Positions 48,996 through 57,601 of a stretch of 64,000 nt of DNA are shown here, in pieces. The notes under the pieces are model-generated. The model was not told the DNA's origin. It saw only the letters and a program-made list of their open reading frames with translations, and ran no database searches. This DNA comes from Enterobacter sp. 10-1 (GTDB lineage Bacteria; Pseudomonadota; Gammaproteobacteria; Enterobacterales; Enterobacteriaceae): positions 1 to 64,000 of the forward strand of contig NISF01000008.1 of NCBI GenBank assembly GCA_002270295.1, in the 5' to 3' direction. A program made the translations under genes and the position numbers. Within the stretch, counting starts at the first letter, position 1. Each line of letters starts with the position of its first letter.

Positions 48996-49241
48996 ATGCT
49001 GCCGCACCGTTTAAAAGAAGCGCGTCTCAGGACGGGAATTTCCCAGCAGAAGCTGGGTATCCTCGCGGGTATCGATGAGGCGACGGCAAGCGCGCGGATG
49101 AACCAGTATGAGCGCGGTATCCACACGCCGGATTTCGCGCTGGCCTGCCGGTTGGCGGAGGTGCTGAATATCCCGGCCTGTTATTTTTATACGGTCGAGG
49201 ACGATCTGGCGGAAGTGGTGGCGGGCTGGTATCAGCGCTGA
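48996..49241 (+). CDS. XRE-family repressor, copy 1
   Basis: An 81-residue helix-turn-helix protein (LPHRLKEARLRTGISQQKLG, MNQYERGIHTPDFALACRLA) with a short C-terminal tail (VEDDLAEVVAGWYQR). About 80% alike to the copies at 59211 and 60145. It lies outside the tRNA-bounded island while the other two are inside it. Confidence 0.88.
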   Translation: MLPHRLKEARLRTGISQQKLGILAGIDEATASARMNQYERGIHTPDFALACRLAEVLNIPACYFYTVEDDLAEVVAGWYQR

Positions 49242-49564
49242 GGCGGGCGGGTTTTATTCGTAAGTTGGGGTGGCGAGACTGGCGTTTTTCCGATGGTTGA
49301 TAATAATATTTAGCGCTAAGCCATTTAATTATTAATAAGAAAATAAATCTATTCATTTATTCTATTTATGCGCTATATACATAACGATTAAATATTATCC
49401 CCAAATTCTTAAAATAAGCCAGAAGACGCTGATTAAGTTTTATAATCCGCTGGACTTTACTTTCCCTACTGGTTAAATTTACAGGTGTTATTTAGCGCGA
49501 TGCGGATGTGCGCCAACACGTCCGCATCGCTCATCACAATCACTATTAATTGGGAATAGCAATT
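49242..49564. promoter_or_regulatory. symE upstream region with LexA-like box and long hairpin
   Basis: AT-rich interval. CTGGTTAAATTTACAG at 49469-49484 has the CTG-N10-CAG form of a LexA (SOS) box, expected because E. coli symE is SOS-regulated. A 14-bp stem (GCGATGCGGATGTG / CACGTCCGCATCGC, one G-U) at 49497-49530 would sit in the symE leader. The antisense RNA SymR, if conserved, should be encoded on the minus strand around the start codon; I cannot delimit it. Confidence 0.55.
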
Positions 49565-49897
49565 ATGACTGAGACCGATTGTATTGCAGATTCATTCGAT
49601 GCAGAAGCGCCGATGAAAAATAAGCGCCAGCTTACCGTGAGCTATGCGAGCCGCTTTCCGGATTATACCCGTATTCCGGCTATCGTTATGAAGGGCCAGT
49701 GGCTGGAGGCGGCCGGGTTCGCGACGGGAGCAAAGGTAGAGGTTCGGGTCATGGCGGGCTGCATCGTGCTGACGGCGATTGAGCCGGAACCGGAGCTGGA
49801 AGAAGCGATGCGCCGGGTGGAGAAGCTGTCGGCGAGTAAGCAGAAGCAGGTAAGGGAGTTTATTGGGGTGATTGCGGGGAAAGCCGCGAGAACATAA
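49565..49897 (+). CDS. symE: SymE-family toxin
   Basis: SOS-induced type I toxin with an AbrB-like fold (110 residues); E. coli SymE acts on RNA and compacts nucleoid DNA when overproduced. Very close to E. coli Sym[40 protein letters not shown] and [16 protein letters not shown] 49565 is chosen; an in-frame TTG at 49550 is unlikely. Ends at a strong terminator. Confidence 0.92.
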   Translation: MTETDCIADSFDAEAPMKNKRQLTVSYASRFPDYTRIPAIVMKGQWLEAAGFATGAKVEVRVMAGCIVLTAIEPEPELEEAMRRVEKLSASKQKQVREFIGVIAGKAART

Positions 49898-49902
49898 TAA
49901 AT

Positions 49903-49936
49903 ACCGCTCCTGATAGGTCAGGAGCGGTTATTTTTC
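49903..49936 (+). terminator. terminator of symE
   Basis: Perfect 11-bp stem ACCGCTCCTGA / TCAGGAGCGGT with loop TAGG, followed by TATTTTTC. Confidence 0.9.
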
Positions 49937-50143
49937 ATTTAGCTCTCCGGGGAAAATAGAGTATTTTGAGACAAACGCATCCCCATCAGTAAAGTATTAC
50001 GTCGGGTATGCTCGGGATGTGCGAAATAATTTAGTAGAAGAGTTTTCCCTTGAAGGGCGGCTATGAAAGGTAGCCAACTGAAAACCTTACTTGATTACAT
50101 ACGGGCTTTGAAATAATCGAGGGGGGAGTAAAGCCTCCTTTCT

Positions 50144-50635
50144 TTACGCTGTTGGGCGCTCGCTCCAGGCATCAGTAAACTGAACGTTCCCGTCGTGAAT
50201 CTTCCAGGTAATCTTCTCGTACTGTATAGCCACTGATTCCATATGATTCATTTTGTTATTGGCTGCAAGTTTGCAGTTAGGAACACCGCAGTTAACGCCT
50301 GTAATCTTCACGTTTTCCATCAGGACGGAGTAATAAGCCACTTCTTGCCCTGCGTCGTTGATGTGGTAAAAACGGATCTCCGCACTTTTCAGCGTCTGAC
50401 CAGTTGCAGCGGCCTTATAAAGATATGGGGTCGAGCTATCAACTTCCTTTTCAATCATCATTGAGGAATGCTGACGTGTGCCAGTAATCTTACCGTTGGC
50501 ATTATCTACAGGTAAGTTAATTCCGTGGCTCAGTCCGATAATCTCAATAGAACCGTCACGATCCTTAACGTCCACAGATCCTTTAATGTCTGCGCCGCCA
50601 TCGTCTTTTAGCCACATGTACGGAGGGATTGGCAT
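50144..50635 (-). CDS. hcp: Hcp-family type VI secretion tube protein
   Basis: Hcp1-family protein (163 residues) that forms the secreted inner tube of type VI secretion systems and carries small effectors. N-terminal MPIPPYMWLKDDGGADIKGS and the beta-barrel segments (EIIGLSHGI, ITGTRQHSSMMIEKEVDSST) fit the family. No other structural type VI genes are in the window, so this is an orphan hcp. It is third in the minus-strand run Tlde1-Tldi1-Hcp, starting one base after the immunity gene. Confidence 0.92.
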   Translation of the reverse strand: MPIPPYMWLKDDGGADIKGSVDVKDRDGSIEIIGLSHGINLPVDNANGKITGTRQHSSMMIEKEVDSSTPYLYKAAATGQTLKSAEIRFYHINDAGQEVAYYSVLMENVKITGVNCGVPNCKLAANNKMNHMESVAIQYEKITWKIHDGNVQFTDAWSERPTA

Positions 50636-50636
50636 T

Positions 50637-50906
50637 TCATTTGCTCCTTATTTTTCTGATCAACTTCATCGTTATGAGATAAATTGCTGTTGCTGCTGCG
50701 ATCTCGGTAATAAATGCGATGTAGAAAAACACGTCTTCTATGTTCTCAACTCCTGCATCTTCGTTACCGTAAAACAGATGTACCACCCAATAGCCAAAGT
50801 CATGGCTAACCCATAAGTACGGATCCCCCAAGGAACGCCCAATAACAAGCAGGATTAACAGGAAGTAGGCGACCTTGGCTAATCTACGGGCAAATGTTCG
50901 AGCCAT
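50637..50906 (-). CDS. Tldi1-like immunity protein candidate
   Basis: An 89-residue protein with an N-terminal membrane segment (VAYFLLILLVIGRSLG), a middle part (LWVSHDFGYWVVHLFYGN) and a second hydrophobic helix (IAFITEIAAATAIYLITM). It overlaps the end of the Tlde1-like effector by 23 bases. Position and topology fit the cognate immunity protein that protects the producer's periplasm; sequence alone would not identify it. Confidence 0.7.
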   Translation of the reverse strand: MARTFARRLAKVAYFLLILLVIGRSLGDPYLWVSHDFGYWVVHLFYGNEDAGVENIEDVFFYIAFITEIAAATAIYLITMKLIRKIRSK

Positions 50907-51396
50907 TTGCTACTACCTCAATCGTGCCGTATGAATCTAAATTTATACCCGGTACTTTCTCTTTCTTTGTTCTTAAAAGAGCGTCGCGCAGTCTGTTGAA
51001 GTCGGATTGGTGAGCAAGGGTTATGCAACCCTCAGAAAGTTGGCCCGGATGGAGTCTAAAACTACCTCTGGAAATACCCTTGTAAAATGTAGTGTCGTCA
51101 ATCATACCGTCAGCCCGGTACAGGCCGAACCATTCAGAATGGTCAACGTGATACATGAAGGTGCTTTTAAATAAGTCGATACCCCATGCCCTAACCTGAT
51201 TTAGCTTGCTTCCGGCTGGCCTGTCTACGATGTAATACTTTCCCGGAGGGAGTGGGCCATCATTAATTATCATCCCACACGCGCCCTTGTTCTTATAAAG
51301 ACCATTGCCAGAAAAGGCCATAAATACGCCGATCCCATTAAAGGTAAGCGGTATGTAATCAGCCCCGCTAAGTATCAACTTTCCATGTAGAGCCAT
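50884..51396 (-). CDS. Tlde1-like L,D-transpeptidase type VI effector (DUF2778)
   Basis: A 170-residue toxin of the type VI amidase/L,D-carboxypeptidase-transpeptidase class that damages peptidoglycan of competitor cells. The catalytic motif is seen as FRLHPGQLSEGCITL with H116 and C124. N-terminal part has the family's FNGIGVFMAFSGNG and GPLPPGKYYIVDRPAGS segments. No signal peptide, as expected for an Hcp-delivered cargo. First gene of a module with immunity and hcp. Confidence 0.88.
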   Translation of the reverse strand: MALHGKLILSGADYIPLTFNGIGVFMAFSGNGLYKNKGACGMIINDGPLPPGKYYIVDRPAGSKLNQVRAWGIDLFKSTFMYHVDHSEWFGLYRADGMIDDTTFYKGISRGSFRLHPGQLSEGCITLAHQSDFNRLRDALLRTKKEKVPGINLDSYGTIEVVANGSNICP

Positions 51397-51741
51397 AAAC
51401 CGTCCAATATCCGTTTATCACATGCGGATTAGGGTATAGGCAGTTTAGTAAACGGTCTATTTTAACTTTATGATTTTATTTAAAGTTATCTTATTTTTAT
51501 TGTTGGTGAGCTTGTGGTGGCAGTATATGGGTTATGGCAAATAGTGAAATTTATCAGGATATGTATGTACGCTTCAGGAACCTGGCTGAGATGCAGGAAG
51601 AGTTTAAGCCAGGCCCGTGAGCTAACGGTCCAGCGCCATTAACACTCACAGCGGCCTTTGTGCGGGAAAGAAAGAGTTAATATTAGACATACAAGAAAAT
51701 TAAAATATTTCACTGAGCTGATTTTTTATAAAAATGAGAAA
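51397..51741. other. intergenic region left of the island boundary
   Basis: AT-rich stretch holding the promoter of the Tlde1 module. A 28-codon open frame at about 51537-51620 (MANSEIYQDMYVRF...) has no recognised match. Nothing else seen. Confidence 0.4.
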
Positions 51742-51760
51742 GGTGCGAAGGCCGGACTCG
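51742..51760. repeat. left attachment site (tRNA-Leu 3'-end copy)
   Basis: GGTGCGAAGGCCGGACTCG repeats the end of the tRNA gene (62974-62993, GGTGCCGAAGGCCGGACTCG) with one base missing; GAAGGCCGGACTCG is identical. It is in the same orientation and 11.2 kb away, as expected for the att repeats of an island integrated into tRNA-Leu. Confidence 0.8.
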
Positions 51761-51827
51761 TCATTATCATATAATGTACTAATTTTCATGGATTAATTTT
51801 AATTAAAAATAAAATAGACCACCAATC

Positions 51828-51838
51828 TGACCCCCAAA
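51828..51838. promoter_or_regulatory. possible integrase arm-type site, left end
   Basis: TGACCCCCAAA here matches TTGACCCCCAAA at 62798 and its inverted copy TTGGGGGTCAA at 62757, near the two island ends. Arm-type binding sites of the integrase would show this pattern. Confidence 0.5.
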
Positions 51839-51862
51839 ATACCTCGCACCATATAAATTTGA

Positions 51863-53584
51863 TTAATTTTTGCTCCAAATATCTTGAAAACTAGGAGAAT
51901 CAGATTTTGGAGGATATACCGGTTTTCCTATCTGTATTGTCATAGGGATAGGAAAATCGACGCCAACAAGAGCAATTTCTCCCTGCTTTAAACTGGGTAA
52001 AAATGCTGCTGCAGCTCTGTCAATTTCTCCACAAGCCCTTTCAACAACCTCTCTATCTCGATCATTAGTTAATCGATGAACGAGAAGCGTTCCAATTTGA
52101 CTTAAAACCCCTTCAGTAATATCTCTTGGCCTCTGCGTTGTAAGACATATATTCAGGCCATACTTTCTACCTTCTTTAGCAATCATTTCGAATGCGTCTA
52201 ACTTTACTGAGTGATCCTCTGAGCCAACTCTTTTACCTAAGAAATTATGGGCCTCATCAACGATAACTAATAATGGCTGCTTTCGAAAGGATTCAGATCT
52301 AGCTAACGTAAGCAACTTTCTTCCTATAACATTAGCTAATATCTCACGGGCATAAAACTCATAACTAACATCACTAAGACAAAGACGTAAAACTCTTTTA
52401 TCTCCATTTAAAAAATCATCAAAAACCTCACCAAGACTACTAAGAGTTTCATCCCCATGAAATACTGACTTTAAAGAAGGTGAGTAAATGACAGCCTGAA
52501 TTCTAGTAAGAAGTGATGAGCAATAACCAAGATCATTATTAGCCGCCCCCCACGAATCTTGATTATCCCAACAACATTCTTGAATTATTTGTGGTATTAT
52601 TTTTGTCACATCAAATGGTTGGGATGGATTATCAACCAACTTGGAGTTACCACTAGTGTTTAATGCCCTTCGGTAATCTGTTTTAGGTTGATTTATTTTA
52701 ATTAAAACCCCATTAGTTGCTATCCTTGGATCAAGTGTAACTAGACGTAAACTCTTGATGGCTTCTTTTAATTTTGGTCCCTGAACCTTACCTGAAGGAT
52801 CAAACATTGCGATAAAATCTGACTCAACAAAATCAGTTGGAGGTATCCGAAATTCGATAGAATTATTATGAGAATTTAAGGGGTTACCAATATGATAGTG
52901 GATGACATTATCTGAATCAAAAGATCTATATTCACTTGTAGCATCTATGATAACTATTTTTGAACCTTTATAATTTGAACATTCTTCTATGATCTTGGAT
53001 GTTGTCCAGCTTTTACCACCTCCTGTTGCCCCTAAGATAGCACAATGCCTACCAAATAACTTCTCAGGAGTAACTCGAACAAAACTATCTATCCCACCAG
53101 AAATCACACCTAAATTAATAGAAATGTTATTATCATCTGCTTCATTAATTCCTTTATTTATTAACTCAGGAATTAGTGAGATAAACTCTAATGGCGCAGA
53201 AAAAACTCTATCCCCGAGTCTAGGAAATGATTTTATACCAGACTCTACTTTCAGATCTGATATATCAATAGAACCAAGTAGTTGTATGTAGCCTATTGCA
53301 TCAATATTATCTTTCCCTGTTGAACGTTCAGAAACCTCATTACGATCTCTTTCAGGTAGTTTCACTTCAATCATCCGACCTAGAATGATTGACTGCTGAC
53401 CTTCAATTAATAATATTTCACCAACCTCACCTTTACCATATCTATTTCCATGAATATAACTTCCACTTACACTTCCTGCATGAGTCAGATTTACTCTGAC
53501 CGTCTGAGCTGAAACCGAAGATACAACGCCAACCTTTAGATCACTACGCAGTATTCCTGTAGAAATGAAATCTTGATTTTCCAC
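51863..53584 (-). CDS. herA: HerA-like ATPase of a SIR2-HerA anti-phage system
   Basis: Hexameric FtsK/HerA-type translocase (573 residues). An N-terminal HAS-barrel-like beta domain (about 10-80) precedes the ATPase: Walker A LGATGGGKSWTT (about 184-195), Walker B LLVIVDEAHNFLG, and the downstream LTTQRPRDI sensor motif. With the adjacent SIR2 protein it makes the known SIR2-HerA defence complex, which depletes NAD on phage infection. Its start codon shares one base with the SIR2 stop. AT-rich codon use differs from the flanking chromosome. Confidence 0.92.
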   Translation of the reverse strand: MENQDFISTGILRSDLKVGVVSSVSAQTVRVNLTHAGSVSGSYIHGNRYGKGEVGEILLIEGQQSIILGRMIEVKLPERDRNEVSERSTGKDNIDAIGYIQLLGSIDISDLKVESGIKSFPRLGDRVFSAPLEFISLIPELINKGINEADDNNISINLGVISGGIDSFVRVTPEKLFGRHCAILGATGGGKSWTTSKIIEECSNYKGSKIVIIDATSEYRSFDSDNVIHYHIGNPLNSHNNSIEFRIPPTDFVESDFIAMFDPSGKVQGPKLKEAIKSLRLVTLDPRIATNGVLIKINQPKTDYRRALNTSGNSKLVDNPSQPFDVTKIIPQIIQECCWDNQDSWGAANNDLGYCSSLLTRIQAVIYSPSLKSVFHGDETLSSLGEVFDDFLNGDKRVLRLCLSDVSYEFYAREILANVIGRKLLTLARSESFRKQPLLVIVDEAHNFLGKRVGSEDHSVKLDAFEMIAKEGRKYGLNICLTTQRPRDITEGVLSQIGTLLVHRLTNDRDREVVERACGEIDRAAAAFLPSLKQGEIALVGVDFPIPMTIQIGKPVYPPKSDSPSFQDIWSKN

Positions 53585-54888
53585 TATTGTTCTCCCCCTG
53601 CTTGCTTTATTGCTTTTGCTAACTGGTCAGCAGGAGTCAATGCTTTTAAGTTAGGTATCAAGCGAACAAAATCCTTAAATGAGGCATTTACGAAAAATAT
53701 ATCATACCCATTCAATGCTAATTCTGAAAAGAGTTTCCAATATTTACTTGAGCCATTCCTCCCATCATTCTCAATGTGTGTCGCGCACTTAAAATCAGCA
53801 ACAATTAATCTCAGGCTAGGATTTGATTTTATAGCTGAGTAAATAGGTTCTGAAAGATGGTCATCATTAAACCCAAAACCAGAAATCACTAAGCAACTAT
53901 TTTTGACCCTTAATGAATCAAGAAATCTTGACAACAACTCAAGGTGAGGCTGTATAAATGCTTGCTGATACTTTCCTTTTGCAGGATAAATTAAACATGC
54001 AGAACTTGCTGATGGCTCATTATTCTCATATATTCCACCATCACTTCTCGACCAACTAACTGAACCATGTAGTTTATATAACTGAAAAACACCCTCTATA
54101 AATTCGTGCTCATTCTCATCCCTTTTTATAACATCATAATTAAAATATTTACCATCGAATTTTCTTTTTCCCGTATATGAAAACCCATCAATTACCATCA
54201 TACCAAGATCAGATGCAGATGTTTCAAAAGTCATATCATAATTTGTGGTAAAGACTTTTAATCGAGGGTCTCTTACTCGACGTCTCGCCATTTTCTGCAA
54301 TAACATCATATATGATGATAAATTGCTTTTTCCCGTAATTATGAATTTTTGACATTGTTCTAATATTATAGACTTAACTTCATTTAAAAAATCAGACACG
54401 ATTTTATCGTTATGAAATGCTAAATAAGCATCACATTGTGATAAGAAATGTTCGATATTAGGATATTCTTTTTCAGAATATTTTACTTTATCACATACAT
54501 TAGAAGCCGTTTCTTTCAGGCAGCCATAATCAACATCATCTTTTTTTGCTGATGGGTTCTTCCACATAGCTTGAACCCACAGATCCCACATGCTTGGACC
54601 ACCTACCTCCCCTAAAGAAGTACCACTACCGGCAAAGAATGATAAATTTGGTAACTGGAGAGAGCGAAGTAGAATATCATTAAAATAATTTCGGTTATCT
54701 TTAATAATGTCCTTATCTGAATCCGTTAGTGGTGCTGGAGGTATAACGTCATCATTATCACCAATCAGGTCTAAGCCAATATCAATTTTCTGATCTCGCC
54801 AAAAAATGAATGAGTTATCATCTAACGGCAGCCATTTCTTACTTCCTGGCTTCATGAAAGAGATATATCCATCAGGATTGGTTTCCAT
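53584..54888 (-). CDS. SIR2-domain NADase of a SIR2-HerA anti-phage system
   Basis: A 434-residue sirtuin-fold protein. The NAD-binding motif is FFAGSGTSLGEVGGPSMW (about 84-101); the sirtuin TTNYD motif (VFTTNYDMTFE) and the catalytic histidine (LYKLHGSVSW) follow, and GFGFNDDHL is the third conserved block. Such proteins degrade NAD to abort infection. Upstream gene of a two-gene minus-strand operon with herA. Confidence 0.92.
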   Translation of the reverse strand: METNPDGYISFMKPGSKKWLPLDDNSFIFWRDQKIDIGLDLIGDNDDVIPPAPLTDSDKDIIKDNRNYFNDILLRSLQLPNLSFFAGSGTSLGEVGGPSMWDLWVQAMWKNPSAKKDDVDYGCLKETASNVCDKVKYSEKEYPNIEHFLSQCDAYLAFHNDKIVSDFLNEVKSIILEQCQKFIITGKSNLSSYMMLLQKMARRRVRDPRLKVFTTNYDMTFETSASDLGMMVIDGFSYTGKRKFDGKYFNYDVIKRDENEHEFIEGVFQLYKLHGSVSWSRSDGGIYENNEPSASSACLIYPAKGKYQQAFIQPHLELLSRFLDSLRVKNSCLVISGFGFNDDHLSEPIYSAIKSNPSLRLIVADFKCATHIENDGRNGSSKYWKLFSELALNGYDIFFVNASFKDFVRLIPNLKALTPADQLAKAIKQAGGEQ

Positions 54889-55053
54889 CTACTACCCCTT
54901 AAATGTATGTGATTTTTTCAGAGTTATTTCACAAAATCAATTGAAAGAAATCAACAAAAACACTTTCAATTAATATATTCAAATATGAATCTATATTTTC
55001 ATTAAAAATCAATTTAATTACCAAATTATATATAATCATTTTTTGAATACAGA

Positions 55054-55377
55054 TTATACCAACACCTTCAACCCATGCTTCTGCACCACAGTAAGCAGTT
55101 TCAGCGATAATCCACTTGGACGCTTTACACCACTTTCCCATTTCTGCACCGTTGACACACTGGTATTCAGATAACTGGCAAAAACCGGTTGGCTGACGTT
55201 CAGCTTCTCGCGCAATGCCTTAATCTCAACAGGTTGCAGATCGTCCACGTTATTAAGGCACGCTTTATCAAAGTTGCGCATCGTTTCCTGTGGGATAGCA
55301 TCGACGCTGAATAAACCAGAAGCCGCGCTGTGGATGGCCTCAAATGCAGGACTCTTGAATTTACTTTTTGCAGTCAT
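55054..55377 (-). CDS. XRE-family antitoxin (HigA2/NadS-like)
   Basis: A 107-residue helix-turn-helix protein with ALREKLNVSQPVFASYLNTS and VQKWESGVKRPSGLSLKLL, typical of the antitoxins of RelE-like PF06296 toxins. It follows the toxin gene and overlaps it by 17 bases (toxin-first order as in higBA). Confidence 0.88.
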   Translation of the reverse strand: MTAKSKFKSPAFEAIHSAASGLFSVDAIPQETMRNFDKACLNNVDDLQPVEIKALREKLNVSQPVFASYLNTSVSTVQKWESGVKRPSGLSLKLLTVVQKHGLKVLV

Positions 55378-55720
55378 GGCAAATCTCCACCAGTTCTTTA
55401 CTCTTAATCAGTGCCGTAATCTTTTCATCAGCAAGGGCAGCGTAGTGCTTTGCTAACTCGCGGAATCCGGCCAGTTCGCGATTATCAATGTTTGCCATAT
55501 CCTGCTTGGCATAAAGGAACGTGTAAAACCAGTGCTCTCCACCTTTCGCCAGGATAATGGCGCGATCGCGATTCTGGTTCAGCCGCTTCTTGTAAACTCC
55601 CCCGCCGAGGTCGTCAGCCTTACCTTGCATCGCCGCCTCAATAGCCTGGCATAATTCACTATCTTTGATGGCGTGAGATTTAGCCGCCTTGCTGAACCAT
55701 TTTGTTTTGAATACACGCAT
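55361..55720 (-). CDS. RelE-like toxin (PF06296 type)
   Basis: A 119-residue protein (MRVFKTKWFSKAAKSHAI...) whose centre GGGVYKKRLNQNRDRAIILA and GEHWFYTFLYAKQDMANI matches the RelE-like toxin family that cleaves mRNA in translation. The C-terminal part (ELAGFRELAKHYAAL) is the usual one. Stabilises the island or acts in defence (inference). Confidence 0.88.
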   Translation of the reverse strand: MRVFKTKWFSKAAKSHAIKDSELCQAIEAAMQGKADDLGGGVYKKRLNQNRDRAIILAKGGEHWFYTFLYAKQDMANIDNRELAGFRELAKHYAALADEKITALIKSKELVEICHDCKK

Positions 55721-55885
55721 CAGGCTGACATCCTGTAACCTTAACTATAGCACCTGGTGCTAGGTTACTCCCTTTTTTCACTGATGCAAAGCACTTGAAG
55801 CCAACATGATTTTGCCGTATTTTTAACCACGCATATCCGCTGTCAACGACAGCCAGCCAATGTTTCCAGTATCAGGATGATACGA

Positions 55886-56042
55886 GTGATCTGTGAGAAA
55901 CGCCTTCGGGTGGTCACAAGCCAAAGTCATAAGGAATGGAGTGTGGTCTGAGACTGACGCCTTCGGGTGACCACAAAGAAAGTTGTCGTAACCTGAAAGA
56001 CAACGCTGGAAGCGGTAAACCTGCTCACCTTTGAAAGCAGGT
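55886..56042. ncRNA. structured region with tandem covarying stem-loops, possible non-coding RNA
   Basis: Two direct copies of a hairpin unit: arms GTGATC (55886-55891) / GGTCAC (55912-55917) and GTGGTC (55943-55948) / GACCAC (55969-55974), each enclosing CGCC-TTCG-GGTG, a UUCG-capped inner hairpin. The arms differ between copies by changes that keep pairing (A-U to G-C, U-G to U-A). Two more stems follow: GTTGTC/GACAAC (55982-56004) and ACCTGCT/AGCAGGT ending at 56042. No protein gene is convincing here. Strand of transcription unknown. Confidence 0.5.
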
Positions 56043-56472
56043 ATCGTCAACAAAAACGCACCTATGACGTGACGATAAAGGTTCCTTAAACTTAAGAGAC
56101 GGCTAATAACGAGCGTTTCCTCGCCGATCGGCATTATCTGTAAAGAATGCTGTATACGGTCTTCTCCTCAGTGAATGATTTGCCGCCAGCAAAGCAACAG
56201 CTTTTGCCTGGACGATAGCAATATCATCACCTGCTTAACCACAGGTACATCCCGTACCGACGGGTTTTCTGTGCCTCAATTCTGGCACGTATTAAACGCT
56301 GCTGGCTGCGCCTTGCTATACCATCAGGCATCTGCATGCGCCTGCCCTGCTGCGAATTAATATGTGGCGTCACTTTTCGCGTGTTAACGCATGAAAGTGA
56401 CGCCACAGCACGAACCAACCTCAGCCTTTGAGGCAGGCAACTTCACTCAACGAGCCATGAATCTGACACACA

Positions 56473-56562
56473 AGTTCGGCAGCCGAACTGACCACTTTTT
56501 ACAGGAGATTTGAACCGATACCGAGGCAGGCCAACGGCCTGAGGGGATACCTGCATCGCAGG
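56473..56562. repeat. cluster of palindromes upstream of the second recombinase
   Basis: AGTTCGGC-A-GCCGAACT (56473-56489), CAGGCC-AAC-GGCCTG (56527-56541) and CCTGC-ATC-GCAGG (56550-56562). They lie in about 1 kb (55721-56720) without a convincing gene and could form further RNA hairpins or recombinase/relaxase binding sites. Confidence 0.5.
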
Positions 56563-56720
56563 AGGCTGCACCGAGTGCATTACCGACACCCCACTAATAC
56601 CTCAACTGCTGCCCGCTCTGGCGCACAGGTATCGTTCAAGGCAGGTCAATGTCGATTGTTTCTGCCATTTAGTCCATGCGCCAGAGAAATGCAGCTCGTT
56701 GAAATTGAGAGAAGTTCGCT

Positions 56721-57599
56721 ATGAGTAAATTAAGCCGTGAAATGAAAATGCTGGCGAAACAGGTCGGCGGCAGCTTTAAAACTGTTCATGATCGTACCCG
56801 CATTATTGACCGATTTTGTCGTCACCTGATCGCACTCAATATCCAGGTTCGGGATGTTCAGCATCTGAAAACTAAACATATCGAGAGCTATATTGCCGAT
56901 CGCCAGGCAACAGGTATCGCTGTTCGTACTCTGCATAACGACATGTCGGCGTTGCGCACGGTGTTTCGGCTGGCTGGCAGGGAAAAGCTCGTGACATCAA
57001 CACGTTTAACGAATAAAGCGTTGGGATTAAGCGGAGCAAGTCGCGCAGGCACGAAATTCGCGATCCCGGATGAGCGATTTCAGGCTGTATTGCGCAGCGC
57101 ACGGCAGCATGACCGAGGGCTTACCTGCGCCCTTCAACTTGCCAGGTTGCTGGGACTACGCTCACAGGAAGCCGTGCAATGTGCCAGTTCGCTGAAAACA
57201 TGGGAAAAACAGCTTGAACGCAATCAATCAACGCTCACCATTGTTTTTGGCACTAAAGGCGGCAGACCACGTGAAACGCGGATCATCGACCGTAATGCTG
57301 TACAACAGGCGGTAAAAGAGGCTCTGTTGGTTACTAAAACACGTAATGGCAAGCTAATCGACAAGCCAGATTTAAAAACTGCCATGAACTTCTGGCGCTC
57401 TCATACCACGCGGTTAGGGCTGACCGGCCATCATTCCCCACACAGCCTGCGCTACGCATGGGCGCAGGATGCCATTCGTTATTACCTGTCACAAGGATTC
57501 TCCCGCAGTGAAGCCAGGGCGCTGACGTCAATGGATCTCGGTCACGGCGATGGTCGGGGCCGTTATGTTGAGCGCGTCTACACCAGGAAGGAGGACTGA
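56721..57599 (+). CDS. integrase-domain tyrosine recombinase-like protein
   Basis: A 292-residue protein of the integrase-domain family seen in enterobacterial islands. N-terminal SAM-like core-binding domain (about 15-95) and a catalytic domain with the first arginine in LGLRSQEAVQC, the HSLR box in HSPHSLRYAW and a terminal GHGDGRGRYVERVY tyrosine region. It is the first gene of a plus-strand run with AlpA and RepA-like proteins, so it may belong to the replication/excision module rather than act in tRNA integration. Confidence 0.85.
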   Translation: MSKLSREMKMLAKQVGGSFKTVHDRTRIIDRFCRHLIALNIQVRDVQHLKTKHIESYIADRQATGIAVRTLHNDMSALRTVFRLAGREKLVTSTRLTNKALGLSGASRAGTKFAIPDERFQAVLRSARQHDRGLTCALQLARLLGLRSQEAVQCASSLKTWEKQLERNQSTLTIVFGTKGGRPRETRIIDRNAVQQAVKEALLVTKTRNGKLIDKPDLKTAMNFWRSHTTRLGLTGHHSPHSLRYAWAQDAIRYYLSQGFSRSEARALTSMDLGHGDGRGRYVERVYTRKED

Positions 57600-57601
57600 C
57601 G

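Noticed and set aside
54929-55141. 70-codon frame overlapping the antitoxin gene
   Set aside because: Overlaps the better supported XRE antitoxin and has no ribosome-binding site.
55823-56134. 103-codon minus-strand frame with internal peptide repeats (GHPKA.VSDH, DHPKAFLTDH)
   Set aside because: The peptide repeats are produced by the covarying DNA hairpins, and the pairing-preserving changes indicate selection on RNA/DNA structure rather than protein.
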